A stretch of 64,000 nt of DNA from contig NZ_LT629788.1 in NCBI RefSeq assembly GCF_900105805.1, positions 3,224,001 to 3,288,000 of the forward strand, read 5' to 3'. Below the pieces are notes generated by a model that saw only the letters and a list, made by a program, of their open reading frames with translations, searched no databases and was not told the DNA's origin. Each line of letters starts with the position of its first letter. The first letter of the stretch is position 1. The translations under genes were made by a program, and so were the position numbers. Source of the DNA: Pseudomonas moraviensis. Its GTDB lineage: Bacteria; Pseudomonadota; Gammaproteobacteria; Pseudomonadales; Pseudomonadaceae. Positions 16,596 to 28,177 of this stretch are shown one piece after another.

Positions 16596-16828
16596 GGGTT
16601 ATCTTTTCGTCGTTGATCGGCGAGGCGTTCGGCCAGCGCATCGACATGCTCGTCCGGTTGTTCCGGCAATGCCTTCAGCGTCGCCTGCATCAAGCGCATC
16701 TGCCGCAGGAAACGCCGGCAGTTGGGGCAGAACAACAGGTGATGACGCACCATCAGCGTCTCGCGAAAGCTCAGTTGGCCGTCGAGATAATCGCTGGATC
16801 GTGCTACTTGCTCCTTGCAGGTCAACAT
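16589..16828 (-). CDS. Anti-sigma factor with zinc-finger (zf-HC2)
   Basis: A 79-residue cytoplasmic protein with the zinc-binding anti-sigma pattern: Cys4, then LMVRHHLLFCPNCRRFL with His-x3-Cys-x2-Cys. It has no membrane segment, so it would be a soluble anti-sigma factor sensing an internal signal. It overlaps the end of the upstream ECF sigma gene by seven bases, the usual arrangement for co-translated sigma/anti-sigma pairs. The stop codon lies inside the 16501 REP element. Confidence 0.85.
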   Translation of the reverse strand: MLTCKEQVARSSDYLDGQLSFRETLMVRHHLLFCPNCRRFLRQMRLMQATLKALPEQPDEHVDALAERLADQRRKDNPL

Positions 16829-17433
16829 TCTCCCGTCTCCTCAAAATGTTCCACGGTCGCAAAAACCTTCAAGCGTGCCCGGTGCAGCAGCACGCGGACA
16901 TTGGAGAGCGAGATCTCCAGAAGATTACAGATCTCTTCCAGCTCCAGGCCCTGGCGTTCGCGCAACAGCAGGACACTGCGCTGCAACTCGGAAAGACTCA
17001 GCAACGTATGTTCGAGGCATTCGCGCAGTTCGTTTTCGGTGAGCAGCGCTTCGGGGGTGTCCTGGTGCCAGGCGAACGGCGCCACCAGCCAGTGACCGTC
17101 GCTTGAAGAAAACCGATCGTCGCCGATAGTGCCATGCGGCGATGGCAGGTCATCGAGCAGGACTTCCCGGCGATTGAGCTTGTAGCGACTTTTGGCCGAG
17201 TTGGCGGTGATGGTCAGCAACCAGGTCTTCAGGCTGGAACGGCCCTCGAAGCTGGCCAGATGGCGCACCACCGACAGCCACGCATCCTGCACGACTTCCT
17301 CGACATGACGCTGGCCGACAATCGCGTAAGCCACCGCTCGCATGGCGCTCTGATAGGTAGTAACCAGTTCCTTGAAAGCCTTTTGCTCCCCCGCCAGCAA
17401 GCGCGCGAGCAGTTGGGTGTCATCAGCCGCCAT
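16822..17433 (-). CDS. RNA polymerase ECF sigma factor
   Basis: A 203-residue sigma-70 family factor of ECF type. Region 2 lies at residues 15-85 (YQSAMRAVAYAIVGQRHVEE, then VVQDAWLSVVRHLASFEGRS and LKTWLLTITANSAKSR) and region 4 at 135-190 (LLSLSELQRSVLLLRERQGL, then EEICNLLEISLSNVRVLLHR). A linker of about 45 residues containing HWLVAPFAWHQD is typical of the group with soluble zf-HC2 partners. It is transcribed with the anti-sigma gene. The neighbouring FabH-like gene is also beside an ECF sigma gene in P. aeruginosa as I recall (PA3285/PA3286); this was not checked. Confidence 0.92.
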   Translation of the reverse strand: MAADDTQLLARLLAGEQKAFKELVTTYQSAMRAVAYAIVGQRHVEEVVQDAWLSVVRHLASFEGRSSLKTWLLTITANSAKSRYKLNRREVLLDDLPSPHGTIGDDRFSSSDGHWLVAPFAWHQDTPEALLTENELRECLEHTLLSLSELQRSVLLLRERQGLELEEICNLLEISLSNVRVLLHRARLKVFATVEHFEETGEC

Positions 17434-17468
17434 CCATCAATCCCCTTGTCCGGACTTCGAAAATGAAC

Positions 17469-17490
17469 GCGGCAGGTATTCACCTGCCGC
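17469..17490 (-). terminator. Hairpin between the FabH-like gene and the sigma gene
   Basis: GCGGCAGGT and ACCTGCCGC form a perfect nine-base stem with a four-base loop. On the minus strand it is followed by GTTCATTTT, a weak U-tract. It may end the FabH-like transcript or act in the sigma leader. Confidence 0.55.
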
Positions 17491-17568
17491 GACGTCCGAA
17501 AAATTACAGCGTTTCACTCGCTTCGAATGTAGGAAAGATCGACGCGATTAAGGGGAAATTAACCTGTT

Positions 17569-18690
17569 TCAGCGTTTGCGCAGCAACACACTACCAATCG
17601 AGTAACCGGCACCGAACGAGCTCAACACCGCCAGCGAACCCGAGGCCAGGTCATCCTGGTATTTGTGGAAGGCAATGACCGAACCGGCCGAGCTGGTGTT
17701 GGCATAGCTGTCGAGAATCACCGGCGCTTCTTCTTTGCTGGCTTCGCGGCCGAGCAGCTTGCGCACGATCAGGTGGTTCATGCTCAGGTTGGCCTGGTGC
17801 AGCCAGAAGCGTTTCACGTCGCCGACGTTGAGCTGGTTCTCTTCCAGGTGCTCGCCGATCAGCTCGGCAACCATCGGGCAGACATCCTTGAACACCTTGC
17901 GGCCTTCCTGCACGAACAGCTTGTCGCGGGCGCCCACACCCTCCTCGGCAGCGCGATTGAGGAAGCCGAAGTTGTTGCGGATGTTGTTGGAGAACTTGGT
18001 CAGCAATTTGGTGCTGACCACGTCGAACTGGTACGGCGAGGTCGCCAGATCCGCGCGTTCGATGATCACCGCAGTCGCGGCATCGCCGAAAATGAAATGG
18101 CTGTCGCGGTCACGGAAGTTCAGGTGCCCGGTGCAGACTTCCGGGTTGACCATGAGGATCGCCCGCGCCTGGCCCAGTTGCACGCTGTTGGCGGCGGCCT
18201 GGATGCCGAAGGTGGCCGAAGAACAAGCGACGTTCATGTCGAAACCGAAACCTTCGATGCCCAGTGCTTCCTGGACTTCGATGGCGATGGCCGGATAAGC
18301 GCGTTGCAGGTTCGAGCAGGCAACGATCACGCCGTCGATGTCGGCTGCGGTTTTGCCGGCTCGTTGCAGGGCTTGTTCAGCCGCACCGACGGCCATTTGG
18401 CAGAGCACCGACCATTCGTCGTTGGAACGTTCCGGCAGGCGCGGGGCCATGCGTTGCGGATCGAGGATGCCGTCCTTGTCCATGACAAAGCGGCTCTTGA
18501 TGCCCGAGGCTTTTTCGATGAACGCGGCGCTGGATTCGGTCAGGGCCTGGACTTCACCGCTGGCAATGGCCTCGGCGTGATCGGCGTTGAACTGGGCGAC
18601 GTAGGTATTGAAAGACTGCACCAGCTCTTCGTTGGAGATGCTGTTGGCCGGTGTGTACAGGCCGGTGCCGCTGATGACGACGTTATGCAT
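17569..18690 (-). CDS. Beta-ketoacyl-ACP synthase III family protein (FabH-like)
   Basis: A 373-residue thiolase-fold condensing enzyme. The catalytic triad is visible: Cys156 in DMNVACSSAT, the His in WLHQANLSMNHL and the Asn in SYANTSSAGS; the end GAGYSIGSVLLRK is typical. It is about 50 residues longer than housekeeping FabH, with an acidic insertion near residues 30-90. The length and the ECF sigma neighbour recall P. aeruginosa PA3286, reported to condense octanoyl-CoA from beta-oxidation with malonyl-ACP; orthology is inferred. The ATG at 18690 begins MHNVVISGTGLY; an 18-residue in-frame extension is less likely. Confidence 0.87.
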   Translation of the reverse strand: MHNVVISGTGLYTPANSISNEELVQSFNTYVAQFNADHAEAIASGEVQALTESSAAFIEKASGIKSRFVMDKDGILDPQRMAPRLPERSNDEWSVLCQMAVGAAEQALQRAGKTAADIDGVIVACSNLQRAYPAIAIEVQEALGIEGFGFDMNVACSSATFGIQAAANSVQLGQARAILMVNPEVCTGHLNFRDRDSHFIFGDAATAVIIERADLATSPYQFDVVSTKLLTKFSNNIRNNFGFLNRAAEEGVGARDKLFVQEGRKVFKDVCPMVAELIGEHLEENQLNVGDVKRFWLHQANLSMNHLIVRKLLGREASKEEAPVILDSYANTSSAGSVIAFHKYQDDLASGSLAVLSSFGAGYSIGSVLLRKR

Positions 18691-18906
18691 GGTCGTTTCT
18701 CTAATCTGTTCAGGCAGAAAGTGCTGGAACCGTCGTACCAACACGCAAAGGGTCTATTCCCATCCGGGGGACGCAAACCTGGCATCGTTTTATTCCGCAG
18801 CGCGACACGGCCGAAGGCTCTGGGTCGCGAAACGGCGGGTTATGGGGGCGAAGTTTGCCATAAACCTTGGCTTTTGGCGCCATTCCCGACATTCCGCCAT
18901 TCCCGA

Positions 18907-18995
18907 TGTGGGAGCGAGCCTGCTCGCGAAGACGGTGTGTCAGTCACACAAAGGGTGCCAGACATGACGCTTTCGCGAGCAGGCTCGCTCCCACA
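18907..18995. repeat. REP palindrome, family 1, GGGAGCGAG subtype
   Basis: Arms TGTGGGAGCGAGCCTGCTCG with CGAAG and the complement CTTTCGCGAGCAGGCTCGCTC with CCACA (18907-18995). It lies downstream of hrpA and upstream of the FabH-like gene on the minus strand. Confidence 0.92.
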
Positions 18996-19018
18996 GGGGA
19001 TGACACAAACTCTGAAGG

Positions 19019-22930
<3,912 letters not shown>

Positions 22931-23006
22931 CGGGTAGGCAATTCGGTCGTCTATTTATGCAGGGGGCGGATTGTCGCAGATTTGCCTGCAGTTGACCTGC
23001 TTCCCC

Positions 23007-23091
23007 TGTAGGAGCTGCCGAAGGCTGCGATCTCTTGATTTTGCTTTTGAAGATCAAGATCAAAAGATCGCAGCCTTCGGCAGCTCCTACA
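23007..23091. repeat. REP palindrome, family 2
   Basis: Arms TGTAGGAGCTGCCGAAGGCT continuing GCGATCTCTTGAT and the complement ending GCAGCCTTCGGCAGCTCCTA (23007-23091). It lies between aceK, whose stop is 9 bases away, and hrpA on the minus strand. Confidence 0.93.
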
Positions 23092-23099
23092 ATGGGTTG

Positions 23100-24821
23100 T
23101 TATTCGTTATCGAGGCCTTTGCGCCGATATGGGAAGACGTCAATCACCTTCCCCGCCCGAATCGCCTCCTGCAGGCTCTTCCAGTAATCGGCGTCATACA
23201 ACTCGCCGTGCAACTGATCGAACAATTTGCGTTGCCCGGCATCGGCGAACAGAAACGGCGGAAATTCCTCGGGAAACACGTCCAGCGGGCCGATCGAGTA
23301 CCACGGTTCGGAGGCCATTTCGTCCTCCGGCGTGCGCGGTGCCGGAATGTGGCGGAAGTTGGCCTCAGTCAGAAAGCAGATTTCGTCGTAGTCGTAAAAC
23401 ACCACTCGCCCGTGGCGGGTGACGCCGAAGTTTTTCAGCAGCATGTCGCCGGGGAAAATATTCGCCGCGGCCAATTGCTTGATCGCCAGGCCGTAATCCT
23501 CCAGCGCTTCACGTACCTGGGCGTCGTTGGCATTTTCCAGATAGAGATTGAGCGGGGTCATCCGGCGTTCGGTCCAGCAGTGGCGGATCAGCACGGTTTC
23601 GCCCTCGACCGACACCGTCGACGGCGCGACTTCTAGCAATTCCTCCAGACACGCCGGATCGAACTTGCTCAGCGGAAAACGAAAGTCGGCAAACTCCTGG
23701 GTATCGGCCATACGCCCGACCCGATCGACGCTTTTCACCAGCCGATACTTTTCGATCACCGTGGCGCGGTCGACGTTTTTCGATGGTGAGAAACGGTCCT
23801 TGATGATTTTGAACACGGTGTTGAAACCCGGCAGGGTGAACACGCTCATGACCATGCCGCGCACGCCCGGGGCCATGATGAACTGGTCGTCAGTGTTGGC
23901 CAGGTGATTGATCAGCGCGCGGTAGAACTCGGATTTGCCGTGCTTGTAGAAGCCGATCGAGGTGTACAACTCGGCGATGTGCTTGCCCGGCAGGATGCGC
24001 CGCAGAAAACCGATGAACTCCGCCGGCACCGGCACATCGACCATGAAATAGGAGCGAGTGAAAGAGAAGATGATCGACACATCGGCTTCGTCGGTAATCA
24101 ACGCGTCGATCTGAATGCCGCGACCCTCGCGGTGCAGCAGCGGAATCACCAGCGGCCATTGCTCATCGCGGGTGTAGATGCGCCCGACCAGATAGGCGCC
24201 CTTGTTGCGGTAAAGCACCGAGGAAAACAGCTCGACGCTCAGCTCCGGATCCTTGCACACCCAGTCCGGCAGGTTTTCGCGCAACTGCGCTTCGAGCCGC
24301 AGCAAGTCGCCGGGCAGATCAGCGTAATCCTCGCTGAAGCGGTAATCGGCAAAAATGCTCGCGAGCATGGCGGACAACTGGCCCTGCGGCTTGTACGTGC
24401 GGGTTTGCGCAGCGCGGGCTCGGCGCAGGCTCGGGCGCGTGGTATGGATGAACATGCAGCCGTCGCTGATCAGGTCGTGGCTGAACAACCCGCAGAAAAT
24501 CGAGTTGTACCAGGTCTCGGAAAGCTCATCGTCGAAGCGCAGATCGATAACACTGATATAGGCGCTTTTCACCAGCGGCCAGCAGCTGACGTTCATCAGC
24601 GCTTCTTCGTCGAAACACTCGCGCAGGCGAGCAACGGTTTCGCCGACCTTTTCCTCATACAGACTGATCCGCGCCGCCGAGGCGGCCTGCGCCTCCTGCC
24701 AGCGCGCCTGCTCGAAGCGCTCCCGCGCGCCATCGGTGATGCGACGGAAATGCTCGCGGTAATCGTCGAAGCCGGCGAGGATCATCCGGGCGATCTCGGT
24801 GGCTGGCCATTGCTGCGACAT
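23100..24821 (-). CDS. aceK: Isocitrate dehydrogenase kinase/phosphatase
   Basis: A 573-residue bifunctional enzyme (E. coli AceK 578) that phosphorylates and dephosphorylates isocitrate dehydrogenase to steer carbon between the TCA cycle and the glyoxylate bypass. Family segments seen are the N-terminal regulatory half with WYNSIFCGLFSHDLISDGCM, the nucleotide loop APGVRGMVMSVFTLPG, the kinase-like NIFPGDMLLKNFGVTRHGRV and the metal-binding VVFYDYDEICFL. Unlike enteric bacteria, aceA and aceB are not adjacent here. The ATG at 24821 is preceded by GAGGAAA. Confidence 0.97.
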   Translation of the reverse strand: MSQQWPATEIARMILAGFDDYREHFRRITDGARERFEQARWQEAQAASAARISLYEEKVGETVARLRECFDEEALMNVSCWPLVKSAYISVIDLRFDDELSETWYNSIFCGLFSHDLISDGCMFIHTTRPSLRRARAAQTRTYKPQGQLSAMLASIFADYRFSEDYADLPGDLLRLEAQLRENLPDWVCKDPELSVELFSSVLYRNKGAYLVGRIYTRDEQWPLVIPLLHREGRGIQIDALITDEADVSIIFSFTRSYFMVDVPVPAEFIGFLRRILPGKHIAELYTSIGFYKHGKSEFYRALINHLANTDDQFIMAPGVRGMVMSVFTLPGFNTVFKIIKDRFSPSKNVDRATVIEKYRLVKSVDRVGRMADTQEFADFRFPLSKFDPACLEELLEVAPSTVSVEGETVLIRHCWTERRMTPLNLYLENANDAQVREALEDYGLAIKQLAAANIFPGDMLLKNFGVTRHGRVVFYDYDEICFLTEANFRHIPAPRTPEDEMASEPWYSIGPLDVFPEEFPPFLFADAGQRKLFDQLHGELYDADYWKSLQEAIRAGKVIDVFPYRRKGLDNE

Positions 24822-25035
24822 AGAGGAAACCTCGGCGGGAATTCGATTCGTCTGAGCTTAGTCACGGAACGGCTCGCAGGAAAAGCGCAATTTCTGCCAA
24901 AACCGATACAGGGCTGACCGTTGACGCGCTTTCTCGGGCCGATGCATCGGCAGGCAAAATTAAAAGCCCGAATAGCGGTTGCCATGATCCGGACGCTCGG
25001 CAACACTCTCGTCCCGATCAAGGAAGGAGCCCGCC

Positions 25036-25944
25036 GTGAGCCCTGTCGATATTTTCCGTATGTTGTCGCTGGCCGCTATCTGGGGCGCGAGCTTTCTGTT
25101 CATGCGCATCATTGCGCCGGTGATCGGCACGATCCCGACCGGGTTCTTTCGCGTGTCGATTGCGGCCGCCGGGTTGCTGGTGATCCTTGGGCTGATGCGC
25201 ATCAGCTGGGATTTCAAGGGCAAGCTGAAAACCGTGATGCTGCTGGGGGTGATCAACTCGGGGATCCCGGCGACGCTGTATTCGGTGGCGGCGCAAGTGC
25301 TACCGGCCGGCTATTCCGCGATTTTCAATGCCACCACGCCGCTGATGGGCGTGTTGATTGGTGGTCTGTTCTTCAGCGAAAAACTCACGATTGCGAAGCT
25401 GGGCGGCGTATTCCTCGGCCTGTTCGGCGTCGGCGTGCTGACGCGGGCGGGTCCCGTGGCCTTCGACCTGCAACTGCTGATGGGCGCGGTTGCTTGCCTG
25501 CTGGCAACCACTTGTTATGGCTTTGCCGGATTTCTCGCGCGGCGCTGGCTGGATCAGGCCGGTGGGCTGGACAGCCGTTTGTCGGCACTGGGCAGCATGC
25601 TCGGGGCGACGTTGTTCTTGCTGCCGCTGTTCGCCTACAGCGTGATCACTGCGCCGCCGGTCAGTTGGGGCGGTTGGCACGTCTGGCTGTCGCTACTTGG
25701 CTTGGGTCTGGGTTGCACGGCGTTTGCCTACATCATCTATTTCCGCCTGCTCAGCTCGATCGGCCCGGTGAAATCGATGACCGTCACCTTCATGATCCCG
25801 CCGTTCGGCGTGTTGTGGGGGGCGTTGTTGCTGGATGAGCCGTTGTCGATGGCGCACATTTATGGCGGGTTGCTGATTGCAGCGGCGTTGTGGCTGGTGT
25901 TGAAGCCGGCGGTGGTGAAGCCTGGTGAGATGATCAATCGGTAA
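25036..25944 (+). CDS. EamA/DMT family transporter
   Basis: A 302-residue inner-membrane protein with about ten hydrophobic segments in two EamA halves; the first half has FLFMRIIAPVIGTIPTGFFR and VINSGIPATLYSVAAQVLPA, and the repeat second half begins after FDLQLLMGAVACLLATTCYG. It uses a GTG start at 25036 with AGGAAGGAG six bases upstream. The substrate is unknown; the family mostly exports metabolites or amino acids. A REP element follows 19 bases after the stop. Confidence 0.87.
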   Translation: MSPVDIFRMLSLAAIWGASFLFMRIIAPVIGTIPTGFFRVSIAAAGLLVILGLMRISWDFKGKLKTVMLLGVINSGIPATLYSVAAQVLPAGYSAIFNATTPLMGVLIGGLFFSEKLTIAKLGGVFLGLFGVGVLTRAGPVAFDLQLLMGAVACLLATTCYGFAGFLARRWLDQAGGLDSRLSALGSMLGATLFLLPLFAYSVITAPPVSWGGWHVWLSLLGLGLGCTAFAYIIYFRLLSSIGPVKSMTVTFMIPPFGVLWGALLLDEPLSMAHIYGGLLIAAALWLVLKPAVVKPGEMINR

Positions 25945-25963
25945 TCCGCTTTGTTGGCAAAAT

Positions 25964-26036
25964 CGCTATCGCGAGCAGGCTCACTCCTACAGTTGGAATA
26001 CGTTCCCCTGTAGGAGTGAGCCTGCTCGCGATGGCG
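25964..26036. repeat. REP palindrome, family 1, inverted order
   Basis: Here the CGCTATCGCGAGCAGGCTCA arm comes first (25964) and the TGTAGGAGTGAGCCTGCTCG arm second, so the TAGGAG ends face the 22-base centre. The outermost bases differ (CTATCG versus CGATGG). It separates two convergent EamA genes. Confidence 0.92.
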
Positions 26037-26063
26037 CCCGAACAGCCACCGCTTATCTTTCTT

Positions 26064-26927
26064 TTATCCGGTTTTACGGAACACAAAAGCCAATCCAATA
26101 ATGATCAGCAGCATCCCCAGCACACTCAACGCGGCCAACCGATTACCGAAAATCAGATAATCCATCACCGCCGTCACCGCCGGCACCAGATAGAACAGGC
26201 TAGTGACGTTCACCAGATTGCCCCGCGCGATCAGCCGATACAGCAACAACGTCGCCAGCACCGAGACCACCAGGCCCATCCACAACACCGGCACGATGAA
26301 ACCTGTGCTGTGCTCGAAGTGGAACGGCTGGAACGGCACGAAGATCGCACACAGCAACAGCCCCGCCAGATACTGCACTGGCAGCGTGCCGAGAGGATTG
26401 TCGGTGATGCGTTTTTGCATGATCGAGCCCAGCGTCATGCTCGCCAGCGCGAGCAAGCCGAACAACATGCCAGCCCAGGACATTCCGGCCAGACCGATGC
26501 CCTGATAAACCACCATGATCAACCCGGCCAGCCCCAGCGCCAGGCCGAACAGACGGCTCGCCGACCGCTGACGCTCCATGAGCACCACCGTGAGGATCGG
26601 CTGTACCCCCATCAGAGTCGCCATTACCCCCGGCGTGACTTTGCAGTCCAGCGCCAACAGATAAAAAATCTGATACGCCCCGAGCAACACCAACCCCGTG
26701 GTGATCGCAAACAGCATCGGTTTGCCACCCTTGGGCAACTTTAACTTGAGCAGCGGCGCCAGCAGCAACAACCCGCACAGGGCGATGGCGAAGCGAATCA
26801 GCAGAAAGGCAAAGGGCGAAGCGTGGGCCAGGCCCCATTTGGAGAAAATCGCCCCGCTGCTCCACAGCAGAACGAACAGGCTCGTGGACGCCGCCGCGAG
26901 CACGGATTGTTTCGAAAGGACAAACAT
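26064..26927 (-). CDS. EamA/DMT family transporter
   Basis: A 287-residue membrane protein of the drug/metabolite transporter superfamily, with ten hydrophobic stretches. Motifs include LLWSSGAIFSKWGLAHASPF in helix 1-2, LALDCKVTPGVMATLMGVQP in the first half and VNVTSLFYLVPAVTAVMDYL in the second, typical of EamA proteins. The ATG at 26927 is preferred because AGGTGG lies four bases upstream. It is not a close copy of the convergent EamA gene at 25036. The direction of transport is unknown. Confidence 0.86.
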   Translation of the reverse strand: MFVLSKQSVLAAASTSLFVLLWSSGAIFSKWGLAHASPFAFLLIRFAIALCGLLLLAPLLKLKLPKGGKPMLFAITTGLVLLGAYQIFYLLALDCKVTPGVMATLMGVQPILTVVLMERQRSASRLFGLALGLAGLIMVVYQGIGLAGMSWAGMLFGLLALASMTLGSIMQKRITDNPLGTLPVQYLAGLLLCAIFVPFQPFHFEHSTGFIVPVLWMGLVVSVLATLLLYRLIARGNLVNVTSLFYLVPAVTAVMDYLIFGNRLAALSVLGMLLIIIGLAFVFRKTG

Positions 26928-27374
26928 GAATACCACCTGTAGTCAGGCAAGAAGCCAACTCAGCCGAAGCTGAAATCCAGTAGTTTTTTCTGGCGGGCGC
27001 AGGGGTCAGCAGAAACTGCCGGTCAGCCCCGAACACCAACGCCCGGCGGCGATACAACTGCGCACACCGGCGTGCTACTGACAGGTGGAGGGTAATGACT
27101 GATCTGCACAGGCTGCTGATTCCCGCACGGCACGACGCCAGCGTTGACCGCTGAATCGACTACCGCATTGATGAGGGATGCAGGCATGGAGGCAGATCTT
27201 TATTGAGGAAATGAAAGCGTGAGCACGGCGCTCAAGCGGGCTGACTATAACCAGCCCGGGACACAGATTGCAATGACTTGGGCAAAGGGCCGGCAGCGAC
27301 AGTTTGGGGCGGGATGATTAGGGTGATTGGCGGTGGCAATGGATTGTCAGGAGACATGGAATGCAAGAGATCAT
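26928..27374. other. Intergenic stretch, no gene recognised
   Basis: About 450 bases upstream of both the minus-strand EamA gene and the plus-strand GNAT gene. The only structure seen is a hairpin with stem CGGGCTG/CAGCCCG (27237-27258). Short frames such as the one from GTG 27221 (32 codons) have no family resemblance. The sequence may hold divergent promoters or decayed DNA. Confidence 0.5.
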
Positions 27375-27911
27375 ATGCCAAGGGAACGGACGTATTTGCG
27401 GTATCAGGTTTATCGGTCAGAGGCCAGGAAGCGGGCCGCACTTACATTTGCGAAGCTACACAGCGAACTTGAGGCGCGCGCAATTGTTGACGTTGATTAT
27501 TCCAGGGTTCGCTTCGAGGCGATTGATGCGTCCGCCATGAAAGCTTATGAGCAATGGCTCGATCCGCATTTCTGCTGGGAGGAAATTGTCCGATGGAAAG
27601 CCAAAGAACCAATGAGCTTCGATTTGGCAATCTGGTTTGATCGTGAACTGTGCGGACTTTGTTTCGCCAATCCGAACCAAAGCCGGCTGAGAGTCAGGAT
27701 TGTGCGTCTTGAGGGGCAGCCAGACGAACACCCACTCAAGAGCCGCATAGCGACCTTCGCCCTGACTGCGGTCACTCACTTCGCCCGTATCATCGGCAGC
27801 CAGCAGATCGAAATTCAGGAGCCTCTTTCGGGAGCTATACCTCTATACCGTCAACTGGGTTTCGAATTCGACTCTGAGGGCCGTCTTGTGAAGCGCATTG
27901 ACCAAGTCTAG
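27375..27911 (+). CDS. GNAT-like acetyltransferase domain protein
   Basis: A 178-residue protein with an acetyltransferase-like C-terminal half: FDLAIWFDRELCGLCFANP, the strand RVRIVRLEGQP, then the helix SRIATFALTAVTHFARIIGS and ending GAIPLYRQLGFEFDSEGRLV, the usual GNAT ending in which an LYRQLGF motif follows the CoA-binding helix. The classical R/Q-x-x-G-x-G/A loop is not clear. The start is uncertain: ATG 27375 is chosen, but ATG 27333 and GTG 27327 are in frame, and the best Shine-Dalgarno (AGGAGA, 27349) serves an out-of-frame ATG at 27357. Base use is visibly more AT-rich than in neighbours. The substrate is unknown. Confidence 0.6.
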   Translation: MPRERTYLRYQVYRSEARKRAALTFAKLHSELEARAIVDVDYSRVRFEAIDASAMKAYEQWLDPHFCWEEIVRWKAKEPMSFDLAIWFDRELCGLCFANPNQSRLRVRIVRLEGQPDEHPLKSRIATFALTAVTHFARIIGSQQIEIQEPLSGAIPLYRQLGFEFDSEGRLVKRIDQV

Positions 27912-27954
27912 TATCTGAGCACCTGCTCATTTACTCATCAACGTCGGAGATCCC

Positions 27955-28131
27955 ATGAAAGCTGTCGTTGAAAAGAAAGCATCAAACTCCAAATCCAGAA
28001 AGATGGAGAAAAAGCAGCCATCTGTTGAGTTATCTGAAACCGACATGCATCGCATCAGGAATGCACTGGCCAATCCAGCCGTTGAAGAGCCAAGCGGCGT
28101 ATTAGCCGGGTCGTCCTTTTCCTTCCGCTAA
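27955..28131 (+). CDS. 58-residue protein of unknown function, downstream of GNAT
   Basis: A short frame MKAVVEKKASNSKSRKMEKK ... GVLAGSSFSFR with TCGGAG five bases before its ATG and a strong terminator two bases after its stop codon, so it is very likely expressed. The first 22 residues are Lys- and Ser-rich and probably disordered; the middle (LSETDMHRIRNALANPAVEE) could form one helix. It begins 43 bases after the GNAT stop, suggesting co-transcription. I do not recognise a family. Confidence 0.6.
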   Translation: MKAVVEKKASNSKSRKMEKKQPSVELSETDMHRIRNALANPAVEEPSGVLAGSSFSFR

Positions 28132-28133
28132 CA

Positions 28134-28160
28134 AAAAACCGCTCCCCAAGAGCGGTTTTT
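28134..28160. terminator. Bidirectional rho-independent terminator
   Basis: AAAAACCGCTC-CCCAA-GAGCGGTTTTT is a perfect eleven-base stem whose ends supply the A- and T-runs. It serves the 58-residue gene (plus) and lpxO (minus, stop at 28178). Confidence 0.93.
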
Positions 28161-28177
28161 CATTGCCTGATCCAGCC

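Noticed and set aside
26016..26744. 242-codon plus-strand frame antisense to the EamA gene
   Set aside because: Begins in a REP and is Gln/His-rich shadow of a membrane protein.
27221..27319. 32-codon frame from GTG 27221 after GAGGAA
   Set aside because: Too short and without any support beyond a weak SD.
27278..27472. 64-codon plus-strand frame overlapping the GNAT start
   Set aside because: Has a good SD at one internal ATG, but the protein has no family likeness; kept only as a possible leader in the findings.
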